From Basidiobolus meristosporus CBS 931.73 (Eukaryota; Basidiobolomycota; Basidiobolomycetes; Basidiobolales; Basidiobolaceae), in contig MCFE01000055.1 of the NCBI GenBank assembly GCA_002104905.1, positions 124,001 through 188,000 of the forward strand: 64,000 bases of DNA. Reading direction: 5' to 3'. Both the position numbers and the translations under genes were made by a program. The notes under the pieces are model-generated. The model saw only the letters and a program-made list of their open reading frames with translations, did no database searches and was not told where the DNA came from. This document shows positions 11,583 through 24,799 of the stretch, piece after piece (position 1 is the stretch's first letter; each line of letters begins with the position of its first letter).

Positions 11583-12400
11583 ATGTCAAGATTAACGACT
11601 ACGGAAATTGCGGCTGTGGACACCTTGAGCTCCTTCACTGTTGATTTGGAGAGTATGTCTGTTCAAAAATCGGATGTACCACGAACGTTTAGAGGAAAGA
11701 TTGTCCAGATAATGGAATCACCGATATTTCATTATGTAGTCATAACCTTAGTACTCGTTGACCTAGTCACTATCTTGATTGAGCTGGTACTGAGTACGTA
11801 AGACAATCCTCGAGCATACCTTCACAAATTGACATTTTCACTTTAACTCGTATTACTTTCATTTGCAGGTTTATACGAGTCCGAAGGTATACTTCGCAAC
11901 AGGCATGTGCTGAACGTAGGAAAACAAACTTTGTTCGCAATAGGCATCTCGATTTTAAGCATGTTCATGTTAGAGATCGTATTGAAGCTCCTCTTTATGG
12001 GAATCCGTCACTTTCTAAATTTTTGGCAGATGCTGGATTTAATAGTAGTGAGCGCTTCCTTCATCCTTGAAATCTATTTCCATACAATACGGTCAACTTC
12101 CAACCGAGCTGCTAGCGGTGTAATTATCCTTTTCCGGTTCTGGAAGATTCTTCGGGTTATCCATGCAGTGGCCCATTCAGTCGAAATCAAAGTGAGTATG
12201 AGGTGGCGGAGGAAGTATGTGATGCTCATTCATTCATTTTTTGCCTATAGAATCTTCGAATCATCACCGCTGTCAATCTCGAGAAAGTTCGGATGGAAAA
12301 ACGGATCCATATTTATAAGAGCAAGTACAAAGACCTACAGAGAGCATATAATCAATTGCGAGTCGAATTAGACGCTTCACAATCATCGCATAAGGAGTAA
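11583..12400 (+). CDS. Voltage-gated proton channel (Hv1 type)
   Basis: Three exons (11583-11793, 11869-12191, 12251-12400) give 227 aa: a cytosolic N-terminus, four transmembrane helices without a pore domain, and a C-terminal coiled coil of about 50 residues. Residues matching human Hv1 are visible. S1 has D60 in VLVDLVTILIEL (human D112). S2 has E106 and K110 in MLEIVLKLLF (human E153, K157). S3 has D127 in MLDLIVV (human D174). S4 reads R160-x-W162-K163-x-x-R166 (human R205, W207, R208, R211). The second S4 charge is therefore lysine instead of arginine. Expected role: voltage- and pH-gated H+ efflux at the plasma or vacuolar membrane. The coiled coil suggests a dimer, as in animals. Confidence 0.9.
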
Positions 12401-13744
12401 TATCCACTTGAGCATCTATACTGTAGAATAAATTAAACTCAGTTGCGCATTTTATTCAAGTCCCTTGAATCAGAATAGTGCAGTTTTATGGATACCCACT
12501 TAGTAGTAGATGCGGCAGTGAGCTTGGTCTTTGAAATGCTGGTTAAGGCACAGCCCTTAGAATCCATAAGAGATCTTTTGCAACCACTGGATCCAAACTG
12601 GCATATGCCTGGAACAGAAATGTGGAAGGGGCATACAGAGTATAGATCTACTTTACTGCTGGGGGCGCTGAAAACTAAGAAGCTGTAGTGGCATACTTAA
12701 CAGAGGCCTCGATGACCTGTTCTCAATAGTGTTGGCTTTCGATTAAAGGCGACTATTATAGATATTAAACTTCGTCCATAGCTATTCACTAGTTTGAATC
12801 GTGATTACTATATCATTAGAAAATTAGCTATAGGCTTCAAAATACTTTTGAGTGATGCCCAAAAGACACAAGGTTGCCCAGACAATCCAAGCTTCGCACA
12901 TCTTTCTAAAATCTTCCACGACGATAACTTTTTCACTCGTAATAGCACTCGTAATTCAATTCACTTGGCCCCATTCTACCCGTAATAATCAGGTTGCCCA
13001 TCTTAGAAATAAGGAACCTTATACAAATTTTTTGGCATTTCTGATGGTGCCAATTTTTTGAGCCACATTCACTACCGCTGCAATGTGCTAGCAAACTATT
13101 CCATCTGTATCTCATTCCGGATTATGAAATTTACGCACACAACCTGGAGCTTAGAAATATATAAAGTGCTTTAATTCATACCATGGTGTGGTAGATATAT
13201 GAGTGGGTGTGAGAAAAATATGCACAAGGATTGGTGTATTTTTTAATCTCCACAATTAATTCCAACCTGAGAAAGTATACAATGAGCTATATGGTAAAAC
13301 AAGTGTGATGCTAAAAAGTCACAGCCAAGGGTGTTGTAACAAGTATCATATATTAGTAGTGGCTTATTGAAGATATTCACGTAAAACTATACAAATATTT
13401 CCAAGGCTTCCTATTACTCCATACTGTCAGTATTCGAAACAACAGTCAACTTGGTACTTGTCATGGTCTCTTTAGGTATTTGCAATATATCCGGTTGGCC
13501 TTGAGCCCTTATGCTTGATCATTGATTATTTCAGTTAAAGGAAACCAATACGGGGGTTCATTCAATGCTTTTTGTTTTCCAGAAATTTGCTCAGTCTTTC
13601 CTCTCATTACATGTTGATTTATAATGTTGGCGAGACATCACCAAGCATTGATGAACCTGTCTCATACTCGCCCAGATTGCGCGCTTACACCTCTAGCAAC
13701 AATCAAAACGCTGAAAACGAAACAATAACTCAGAGAACCCAAAA

Positions 13745-13942
13745 ATGAAGTGGTATGATTTTACGATGAAATCTAATGTGCTACTCTTTCCCTAAACCAG
13801 GTTCTGGCAAGGAACATCCGCAATATGGCTTATAAACAACTCCAAGCACCTGAATCCTGACATGTTTAAGAATTCACAAGTGAACATCATGAAAGCAAGA
13901 ATTTTGGAACCATGTGTTACTGGGATGAACGAATTGCATTAG
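13745..13942 (+). CDS. Possible tiny spliced protein (49 aa), unrecognised
   Basis: A weak candidate. ATG AAG TG is followed by a perfect-looking 48-nt intron (donor GTATGA at 13753, CTAAAC branch, acceptor CAG at 13800), and the second exon 13801-13942 gives a 49-aa product beginning MKWFWQGTSAIW and ending at TAG. The A-rich ACCCAAAAATG start context is good for fungi. No homology, signal peptide or motif is recognised. It could be chance. Confidence 0.22.
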
Positions 13943-14013
13943 CCAATTTCGTCGGGTTTATTTCGATATACTTGTGACTATCCATTGAATCGATCAAGTG
14001 CCATAGGCCAGGC

Positions 14014-14160
14014 TCACATACTCATGCATTCATAGTTGTTTTGTTTGGCAACCATGCACATTTTTGGTGCGCGACAGTTTTGTTCACATTGTGCCTTAGT
14101 AAGAGCGCTTACACTGACAGCGGCAAGAGTAACAAGAGTCAAGACGAGAGTGAAACGCAT
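14014..14160 (-). CDS. Small secreted cysteine-rich peptide (48 aa)
   Basis: A 48-aa frame too short for routine gene callers. It has a textbook signal peptide (MRFTLVLTLVTLAAVSVSA, with a likely cleavage after the final Ala) and a 29-residue mature region with four cysteines at 25, 29, 35 and 45 (spacing C-x3-C-x5-C-x9-C), consistent with two disulfides. The start context is CAGAATGCG, and a TATAAA-like element (TCTATAAATTC) lies about 80-95 bases upstream on the same strand near 14246-14253. It sits alone in a gene-poor stretch. I do not recognise the family. An effector-like, signalling or defensive role is only an inference from size and secretion. Confidence 0.6.
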   Translation of the reverse strand: MRFTLVLTLVTLAAVSVSALTKAQCEQNCRAPKMCMVAKQNNYECMSM

Positions 14161-15711
14161 TCTGAAGACGATTGGAGCTTGCTAGGGTAAGGCTGAGAGA
14201 GGTAGCTGCTTGATAATGCTCTAATGTGTTAACTGTGATGAATTTATAGAGACTAGAAAACCCCTGAATGCATTTTTGAGTGTGTTGCTTGTGGTAGCTG
14301 CGTATCTACATGCACACCTGATTCTCTGAGCTGGATAATATAAGACTATCCTATGATTGATACATACAAGACTTATCAAGTCCTATTTACATTGTCTACG
14401 ATATAATAGTCATCTTGGATGCCTCAGAATATGCTGTCTATAGCCTATGCTTCGATCTCGGCTTTAAGATGGCGTCAGATGGTCTCATTTTGGGTATCAT
14501 AAATCAGGGGCCATATAAGAACAGCCAGCCCTGCATGGTATGGTAGATTTTTACTAAGATGACCAGGAATTCTAGACAACGATTCTCAGGCTTGAGAATA
14601 GGCAAGCTATGGTTGTTGTATCACAGTTATTTGGGGGGAAGCATCGTAACCTTACGAATCCTAGCTCCTTCCCTCTTGCCCCCTGATCCCCATATTATTA
14701 TGATACATTGATCACATCTAGGCAGAATCACTAGCCATGTAGCCAACGATGATTGGTAATGAATGCTCTGCATTGTTTGGAAGTGCCATCGGTATAATAC
14801 ATAGATACTTCTTTAATGCAGGTACCCACCCCTTCACCGATCTCCCAACATCGCAATCTTGTGTATCACTTATACGTGGCATTTTATATGACCTGAGACT
14901 TGCACTCTGGATCAGTCAGTGATAGGTGCTTTTACCTATCGAACAATGGAGGAAAAATAGAGACCAACTGATCCGGCTGCTCATTATATCTGCTTAGCCC
15001 TGAAGTTGTTATATCGGCCTGAGGATACAGCTACATTTGTCCAAGTCAAAACGGGCTCGCCAAAGCAGCAGGAACATGGTCGATATAAAGGTCATAATCA
15101 ACCATATGGTACTGGGCTAATGCGTGGGTGCTTCACACACAAGAGTTTTACCTGCTCCATGTCGAGTCTACGGCTAGGATATAAACATGATGTCGCCTCC
15201 AGGGAAAACAAGGTATTCTAGTCCAAAATCACAGACTGTGTAAGGTTAGCCAGAGTAAGTGTCATCACAATGCTGGTTCAATAAATATTCCACCATTACG
15301 AATGATGCCACAATTATTGGTGATCCACAGTTAGCCGCTTAGTCAGGTGGAGATTCTTTTCAAATTGGATAATTCACCCATAGCCTGCAAATGATGGCTG
15401 TTACACTTATGGTAATAGTTTCCTCAATATCGTGCTGATCAATGGATTGGACAAATCATGCTGGCGATTTTTTGTTGGATGAAGCACTCCTCTCCTGGTG
15501 ATGTAATTATGGATCGTGACACTCCAGCATATATTCCAAGTTGGTAGCGTTTTTTTTCAACATCAATAGGTTATGAACGGCCATGATTGGCTAAAATTAG
15601 CCAGATTCGTATTTTTTCTGAGGATGCATTGTGAAATCAATTCAAGGTATATAAGTGTTCAGATGGCCTCTTCTCCAACACACCTTTTTCTGAAGTCTAA
15701 GCCTTTTCGTC

Positions 15712-17058
<1,347 letters not shown>

Positions 17059-17347
17059 GCTGAATTTCATTTCACGGATCCACTATTTATATCGCATCAA
17101 TAAAGTATACTTGTTAAAAAGGGAGATTTGAATGCAGTTGTGGTTAGCAGTGTGACTTTTTGTTTTGCATAAACCTGATATACGTGGTTGACTTCAACAA
17201 TGGCTCGTCTTGCATTAGCTACGAGTACCATCTGATCGCATTTCTACGATTTTGTAATCAAAAACTTGATTTGAACTAGAGGCGTAGTTGGGAAGACGAA
17301 TCCGCGCTGAATATACTGCCGGTTTATTAATTCAACCTTCTGAGAAA

Positions 17348-18612
17348 TCAATTACGCTTGATCTTGATCAGCTGTAGAATTCTCAGTGTGAACCTGAAGA
17401 GGGATTCTTTGGCCATAAACAAGAAAGCAGCAGTTAGGACACTCTGAACCAACTTGTAACATAATCCCTTATAGAGTCCCGCAACGCCTTCATGCTTCAG
17501 TACTTTTCTGAAACCGTCTAATACAGATCTATATCTCTGATTTTCATCGCTTGATTGCTTCAGTTGCATGCGTGATTTGATCACGATGTAGGGGTAGGTG
17601 AGACTTGTAGCTATTAGTTTACTGAAAGCCCCAAGGAGGAAGAAATCCAAGTTACCCAGAACACCGTTATGCATCATTAGCCAATTTTTGGCCTGCTCAA
17701 ATATTGTGTACTGGATCACTGGATTAATCACCAGATAAAGAGCCGGAATGAGACCCTGCCACAAAGAAAAGATGCCATCCTCCTTAACAATGTGAGCCAA
17801 CGTATCAATGGCTCCCATCCGGTGAGTCTCACCTTCCTCATTGGTGAACGTTTTCTTGGTTATCAACCGTGTCTGTCGAAAGCCGGTCAGCGCCCAGTAC
17901 ATGTTACTAGGAGGCAAATCAACTTACATTCACCACCCATATGGGATTAGTAGTGATACAGGTGGCAGCGCCTAAGGTGAAGATGCGTTAATAGATCGGC
18001 TGGCGCTCCCAATGTACGTCAGCTCTATTACCAGCAAGTGCGCCTGCAATCATACTCTGTCCAGTGGTCAAGGTGCTGCCCTTAGTAGTCTTCTCGAATC
18101 CCGACTTGGTCCATTCATAAAAGAAATAATATATCCCTAATCACAGGGTTGTTAGTTCAATGCGCGGCATAACTAGATTTAAAGAATATGCACCATTGGT
18201 CAGAGCAATACCAAAAAGAGCAGAGTTCAAACCACTAGATGAACCTCGTCAATCAGCCGCTCAACAAGATTAATCAAACTACAATTGGTGGATAGTGAAA
18301 CTTACGAGTAAAACCCCGCGACTCCCTCGTTCTTCGCAATTTTTTCAAAGGCATCAACGCCATCCTACGTTGCAGGTTTATTTCGATCCTTGCAATCTAG
18401 TGTCGAAACCAAAGATATACCTTATACGAATCTGGACTGGTGGTATCCTTCTCTACTTGTAGCCTCGAGCTAATGCTGACTAAAGGGTAGGTAAGCAGCA
18501 TCGAGATGATGCCGCCGCCAGCACCTATGGACAAATTGTTACCTCATGATTGACTAGCACATCATACTATCCCATGCTAACCGGCTAAAGCGTGAACGAT
18601 GTTGTCCGGCAT
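17348..18612 (-). CDS. Peroxisomal carrier of the PMP47/SLC25A17/Ant1 type
   Basis: A mitochondrial-carrier-superfamily protein in about seven exons, starting MPDNIVHALAG at 18612 and ending IKIKRN at 17348. Three carrier repeats are present. The first has TYPLVSISSRLQ, the second the diagnostic NPIWVVNTRL of peroxisomal carriers, the third TYPYIVIKSRMQ. Exons seen include 18582-18612, 18421-18524, 18306-18364, 18194-18234, followed by the segment GIYYFFYEWTKSGFEK, the one with CITTNPIWVVN, and the last exon from about 17880. The family imports ATP, CoA or NAD into peroxisomes in exchange for AMP and related nucleotides. The exact substrate cannot be told from sequence. The last five residues are basic. 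It is convergent with adenosine kinase, 289 bases apart. Confidence 0.88.
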
Positions 18613-19161
18613 GTTGAAAATATATTGCTTTTACAACAGAAATCCATAGAATGGGCATGTCCTTTTATATAAGCAGTTGGATGCAGTCGTAAATGCTATG
18701 ACATAAAATCCCTGGAGTGTTCCAATGTCCCTAACTCATCATTTATCGTGCGAAATCAGGGTATTGTAAGTAGCTACCTTCTATGTCCCCTAATCCCTTC
18801 GAGAAAAGACAGGTTGCTGAGTATTGCTCATTATTGTCACTCTCTTTGTCTGGGCATGTAAATACCAGATCATCGGTGTCAGCGGTCGGTTGGCTCGTGC
18901 AGGCTCAACTGTGTCAGCATATGTGCTTGTATCCAACTATCTGAATTGGTCAGTTGATACCATTCAATCCCGTCGAACTTCTGTTCACAGCCACGTGGGT
19001 CAATCTAAATAGAAAGTACAAACGCCAATTGCTGCCGTTTCATAGTTGCAGGGAGAGTTATGGAGTCACTGCATATGCATAAAATTTATTCGATCCTCTC
19101 GGAATAATGGATATTCCAAGGCGCGGGATTTGCTATTGTTCTCAACTATACTAGTGATCGT
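18613..19161. other. Intergenic region, nothing recognised
   Basis: 549 bases between two minus-strand genes: 5' side of the carrier and 3' side of the metacaspase. A 62-codon open frame at 18824-19012 has no recognisable feature. Confidence 0.45.
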
Positions 19162-21091
19162 TCACATGACAAACAAAGTGTTCATGTCCATAGGTCTGCC
19201 TGTAGACATCTGCGGGATCTGAGAATATTTTCCTTTAAGAATATCTCGTAGTTGTTTTAACAGCTGTGTATAGGTTAGGTTGCTATTTTGAGATAGCGCG
19301 CTAATAAGTGCATGGCTCATTGCGCCTGTGGCTTGATTGTCAATAATAGCATCAGCCGATGTCTACACAAGTTGCATTAGCTTTTGGTTGGTGTTCACAA
19401 TGCTCTGCTAAAGGTTACCTGGTTGTCCCGACATCCAGAGAATTGAATGACATCAGCGTTTGACTTCTTTTCTTCCTCGGCTTTTTTCTGCGCCTCTTTA
19501 TTTGGCTTAGGTCTGAAGAGGAATGATACTCCTTCCTTGACAAGCCCTATAGCTCCTGCCCTGTCACCTGAGTGCAAAGAAAAACCTGTTAACGGAGTAG
19601 ACGCTTCATTGAAGCTATCATTTCGTTACCTCTGCTATATGAAAGTCCAGCTTTTAAGAGGGCCATGGCGGCCTCCTTTCGATTGTCTTGACAGGCGACT
19701 TCTATTTCCCCATCGCACGTGTACGTAAATGGGAGGTCCATTACAGTACCACTGTGGCAACAATCGAATATAGCTGTTAGGCGAACTCCAGCGGGGAGGT
19801 GTTTAACACAAATTGCATGAATTTCCTGGTAAGAAAAGGTCAATAATGGCCCCTAACAAATTAATTGAAAGCTCGTATCTACATCATCAACAATCACTCC
19901 AGCACTTTCATGATCAACGGGATAGATTGTTTCGTCAAATCCGTCAACCTCGTCTCCATCTTTAGCACGGAAGCAACAATATCACTTCAGAAACTGCTCA
20001 CGCTATTAAGACCAGAAAGAATTACCTTCATCTTCAATGGATCCACCATGACCTAACAACAACCTGTTACTCTACAAACTCAAAACAATGCATATCGAAT
20101 CCTTGTACCAGAAAAATGCAAAAAGAGGGAATCGCCCATCGCTGCTCCTTCCACCAACCAATGCAGCCCTTGGATGATGTTCTGTCGGGTGGGAATTCTA
20201 CTTGGGTCTTTCTGGTCATCCGTAAGAATAATGCTAGTTTGCTCGCTAAAGCCATAACGACTGAAAACGAAATTTTTGACGTTATGCACATCATTGATGC
20301 AGCCCCGCAGCTCTGCGCTGCTTCCAAAGTAATTGATCCCAATGAATAAAGCCCTTTTCCGACCGCTATGCAGGCATACGTTAGTATGGTATCCAGCTTG
20401 AATACGAGGAGCAAACTCACCGGCAATTTGAGACGGATATGCTTTCACCGTGAACCTGTCCTTGATAAGCACCACCTTGGTTATGGCCTTGCACGAAGTT
20501 GGTGTTCGCGGGAGCAATCGAGTGACCCTGGCCGTCGTTTAAGGGCTCTCCTTGGCTATATGGAAGCCGATTGGAATCGGGGCCTTGGTAGAATGGTTGT
20601 GGTTGATTGAATTGTTGGTCTTGGTTGTATTGAACTGGTTGATTCTGTCTTGGAGCCTGGTTATATTGTAGACCTTGATTGTAATGCTGACTTGGTGTAT
20701 AATCCTGTGGTTGATTATACAGCTGTCCTCGGTTATAAACTTCAGGCTGGGTATATTGTGGTCCTTGAGTGGTCTGATACGGCTGATTGTATTCCTGCCC
20801 TTGGGTATACTGATGCGGTTGGCTGTATTGTTGTCCTTGGTTGTGCTGGTATTGCTGATGGTACTGTTGGTCTTGGGGATACTGTTGGCCTGGGTATTGT
20901 TGCTGTTGATAGTTGCCGTAGTTGTACTGAGGTTGTTCCTGAGGTTGCTGGTAATTCGAGTTGCTATTGTGTGGGCTGAAAGCTTGAGCTTCTTGTTTAT
21001 TACCACCAAAATACTGTTGATTTTGTTGGACAAACCGTGAAGCCTTTTCTTTCAGCTTGTTTTCTAGCACAGCTCCTAACTTCTCAAACAT
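19162..21091 (-). CDS. MCA1: Type I metacaspase with Gln/Tyr-rich repeat prodomain
   Basis: Seven exons (20421-21091, 20109-20365, 20026-20052, 19883-19959, 19630-19825, 19419-19567, 19162-19362) give 525 aa. Residues 1-223 are a prodomain with an amphipathic start (FEKLGAVLENKLKEKASRF) and then tandem 8-10-residue repeats rich in Q, Y, N and G. The caspase-like domain begins GRKRALFIGINYFG. The catalytic His is H311 in GHGGSIEDE, on its own 27-nt exon. The catalytic Cys is C367 in DCCHSG. The p10 part holds ADVIQFSGCRDNQ, then ATGAMS and the C-terminal GRPMDMNTLFVM. Family role: Ca2+-dependent Arg/Lys protease in protein quality control and stress death. All key residues are intact. Confidence 0.95.
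20540..20960 (-). repeat. Degenerate tandem repeat coding the metacaspase Q/Y-rich prodomain
   Basis: About 14 imperfect units of 24-33 bases that translate as variants of QYNQPQ-x-YTQGQ. Because the repeat is open in several frames it also creates long antisense and alternate-frame open frames (for example a Leu-rich frame on the plus strand at 20675-21040), which are not genes. Confidence 0.8.
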
Positions 21092-21978
21092 TAGTACAAG
21101 AACAAATCGCCCGGATGGGTCTAAACATTAACACATGTTAAATAGATGAAATTCTCCTCAGCCTCCCTGACTGGTTTCTCGAGGCCAATATTCCACTGAT
21201 CTCGGATTTATCAGCCAAATGGCATTCAACAGCAATACTCGGTTCCATCTGGAAAATTCTGATCACTTGTACTTCCCAAATATAGATTTATCACATTTTA
21301 TCGATATGGGACTTCGTTGCACCGGTGGCTATGCATACCAACCTAATGTTAGATTCCAAGGTGTATAGAGGCTGTGTACGCTGAACTGACCAAAGGCTTC
21401 TCCAACCAGAAGATGATGTCATGGCGAATTCCATAGATATATCTGACATGGGCGGCCAGTAGATGCAAATTTCAACAGCAAAGCTGATTTGAATATTTGG
21501 ATTTTTTGTTGTACCTGAACATTTTGGTAATCGCCATGTTGTGTAACACACGCATCGCCAACAAATAAACAAAACAGGTTCGTACTGCTTTCCTCCATGC
21601 TAGTGTAACCCATTTTAAAGCCGACTCTTTACTGTCTATTAGCTGCTACTTGGTAGGTGTAATACTGATAGGTCTGTATTGATTGGATTCATGTGATGGT
21701 CAACTATACATAAAGATTAAGATGATAGCATGCTTGCAATCGTTCAAATCTAGCTCCCAAGTCTCACATTGCTGTCACTAGAAATGAATCGTTTGTCAAG
21801 ATGTTGATAATAAATAGGAATAAGGTCAAGTTCCTATTTATCCTGCGGAAACGTAGTGGACTTGAAGATTTGTAAACTATCTCAATGGATTGTGAGTAGG
21901 TAGAATATTAACAAGAATAAATAATTGGCGAAAGCACAGACATGCAAAGAAATTGAGGGGATACTCTATCTTTGCCAT
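21092..21978. other. Intergenic region, no supported gene
   Basis: Between two minus-strand genes. Minus-strand open frames at 21419-21613 and 21291-21572 overlap and have an ATG with a reasonable context (21613), but I could not join them by a consistent splice and recognise no motif. Confidence 0.4.
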
Positions 21979-24799
21979 TCACCGAAACTCCCAAGGCTCC
22001 AGTTCCCCCGTATCTTTGTTCATGACCACTATGGCACTGACACATTTTTCCTTCCTACGCAGAGATTTCACTTTTTCTTGATTTAAGGCATTGTCTACTT
22101 TCGGAAGTTGTGGTGGGAGTCTCGGAGAGAGCACTGATTTGGGGCCCAATGGAGTCTCAGGTGGGGAAGCAGTCAAAGGAGTTGCCATGGAGTTTCTTTT
22201 GGCCTTTTTACCTCGGGGGAAGTATCCTGTTAATTTCGAAGTGAAAGAGCTTGACTCCAGATTGATCGGAGTTTCTTCTTTACCCTCAGGGATTGAAGGT
22301 GATCGCGTAAAGAAGTTCGAAGTGGTGGGTGTGGTGGGTGAAGAGTTTGTAGAGCCTGGGAGTCTCCAGCTCCAACCATCTAAACTTCTTCTAGTAGAAG
22401 ATTGGCGCTCCAATTTTTTCTTGGTTCCAAACAAATGCTGCTCTGTGGATGCAGCCTGTGTTGGTGTCGTAGCTTCATTGACGATGTCAGAAGGCTTATC
22501 AAGGACCTGATGCGCGTTAGACCCTAGCATCAATCTTCGCAACCCGCTTAGCTGTTTGTTTAGCTTCTCCTTCTCTGACTCTGCTTCCGCGAGAGCTAAT
22601 TTGGCTGCCACAAGCTCTTGTTCAAGACGTGCAACGGATTCGCCTTTCAAGCTTAATTCTTCACGGTATTTCTCTTCTTGGAGCTCTATATCACGAATAT
22701 GTCCACGCAATTCGTCATTCTCTTCTTCAATACAAAACTTCGACGCTTTAATCGAGATGAGCTCTGATGTAAGGTGGGTGTTGTCCTCACGCAGCTGCCC
22801 TATTGCGGTGATGTATGTCTCAGTAGTGACCCTCAAATTATGCAACTCCAACCTCATGTTCTCGGTTTCTGAGGTTGGGTCAGTGGCAACAGGCGTCGCA
22901 CTTGCATTTGGGCTTCCGAGGTTACTGGAAGTGCTCTGAGGCGTCTCGGGTGGTTGGCCCACACTAAGCCCTTTTACCATCCATCCCCATCCTTTTTTCT
23001 TGACTTTTTTTTCAGATCCGGTGTTATTGTCACAGGTGTATTTTTGCGCCAAAGCGTCCAGCTTCTCTTTGGTGATTGTCTGACTTAAAGACATCGCATC
23101 TTGGATCAGCTCAGTAGCGTTGGCAAAGGTATCGAATAGATGAGAACTCAAAAATCCAATAATATCCTCGAATTCCTCCATGGCCAGAAGTTTGTCCTGG
23201 TTGCACTTCAAAAGAGCTAAAGAGATTCGCATGATTGTCTCCGGAGCCCCTTCAGCAAATACTATATCAAAGATGCGTAAAACCAATTGCAAGGGGTAGC
23301 TATATGCAAACAGAGTCAAGAACCACTGGGATGCGAACATCCCGGTATTGATACCATGTTCTTGGAAGTGACGAAATAGGTCGGGGAGAATGGAGGATAA
23401 CAGAGAGTTTAACTGATACAACCGAAGCTCCAAGCCTTCCATCTTCTCAGTAAACATCGACCTCATATCATAATCTTCCATCAGTCTGCAAAGAAATGAA
23501 TTTAGATAAACAACTCTTAATCTCGGTTCAGGAACTCGAATATCCTAGGTACCTGACAAACACGCAAAAGGCTTCGCACTCTGGCATGTTCATTAGTAAT
23601 GGGCCAACAAGAAACCCAAGTCCCTGACAATAGCCTACACCATCGTCATAGATTGAATACGCTTTCATCACATTGAACAATCTGGTTTGGCCTATGCCAT
23701 TTTCATCTTTAAACATCTCGAGCCTGGGGAATGTTCGTGGAAGATCTCGCATGATGATCCTTTCATACGGACTGGATTCCAACAATAGCTGGTTATACAT
23801 AGTTTCGAGGTATGTGGAGCGGCCTTGGCACATGGTCTGCCATAGTATACCACGGAGCCTTCCAGGAATCCCTGCTCTGATCTTGGCAGTCAATAGATAT
23901 GGAGTTTTGGATGCAATAATTGAATAATCCTCCACTAAGGAAGTCCAGAATTCCAAATCGGCAATTCCATCGGAGTGGCCATCCAATACTGAGATCTCTT
24001 CGCTGGCTTTTTCACCTTCAGCAGTGAATTCAGGGTCGATATCACTTGATTCAGTTAACGAAGGAGTAGTGGGAGATTTGCTACTCCCTACAGACTCGGT
24101 GTCTGTATTGGCAAGATCCTCCTCTAAGCCCAATATACTTTCGGATGTCGGTGTCGTGGTCGGCACAGTAAGTGACTCTAGAACAGCGAGAGTGGCTTTA
24201 ACTCCATCCCGATGCATACATACAGATTTCGGATCGTTGCTAAATTGGTCGTTGAGCTTCTCCAGCCTAGCGAGTAAAAACTCAGTAGTATCGATATCTG
24301 AATGCTGCATCTCTGTGTCCCGTCGTTCGAATTTTTTTAGCAATCGGGAGCTCATTTCTGGCGTACTAGGTCTACCTCTTGGTGATGGACTTCTACGCCA
24401 ATTTCTGTCAATCCTGTGAAAAGCGCGGTCAACTGGAGTGGAACATCGGGTCTGGCTTTGGGGTATCTCTAATCTTCCGCCAGAATTGCCTGAAACTTCT
24501 TTATGCTGTTCTATTTTTACAAGTTCCCTCTTGACATATTCGCTGGAAGGGAGCATTGATTTAATTTTGATACTTATTTCATCCTCATAATCCAGGGATG
24601 TTTGGTCCCTCCAACGACATGGTCTGGTTGGAGAGCTTTGCAGACTTGACTGCTTGGGATGAAGTCGATTAGCTAACATACTCATCCCAGGATGAAGTTC
24701 CTCTTCTTCCTGTAGGTACATGTTTGAATACAAGTCAGCTTCAGGTTCACTCTCGAGTTCATACTGTATACGTGATGGAGTCAGTTTGTCTGGTGACAT
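21979..24799 (-). CDS. TBC-domain Rab GTPase-activating protein (Gyp5/EVI5-like)
   Basis: Two exons (23553-24799 and 21979-23485; intron 23486-23552) give 917 aa. A long disordered, Ser/Pro-rich N-terminus (residues 1-280) is followed by a TBC domain at about 290-520. Motif A is AGIPGRLRGILW near 310. The arginine finger lies in RDLPRTFPR. The glutamine finger lies in GVGYCQGLGF near 389. SQWFLTLFAYSYPL and VLRIFDIVFAEG follow. A coiled coil occupies about 628-728 (ETYITAIGQLREDN through LAEAESEKEKLNKQL), and the C-terminal tail is basic and Ser-rich. Both catalytic fingers are present, so it should be active. The TBC-plus-coiled-coil order resembles EVI5/RabGAP1/Gyp5, which act on Rab11/Ypt1/Sec4-class GTPases. 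The exact Rab is not predictable here. Confidence 0.92.

Larger units (their letters stand above)
12401..15711. other. 3.3-kb gene-poor region with two small candidate genes
   Basis: Apart from the secreted peptide at 14014-14160 and the weak spliced candidate at 13745-13942, I see no supported gene. Open frames at 12488-12688 and 15006-15221 show no family motif. The last 150 bases are the leader of adenosine kinase. Confidence 0.45.

Noticed and set aside
20675-21040. Leu-rich 121-codon plus frame and a 164-codon minus frame within the metacaspase prodomain
   Set aside because: Both are alternate-frame by-products of the Q/Y-coding repeat on the minus strand.
21291-21613. Minus-strand small gene candidate between the metacaspase and TBC genes
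   Set aside because: A good ATG context at 21613 but no intron choice kept the frame open into the second frame.
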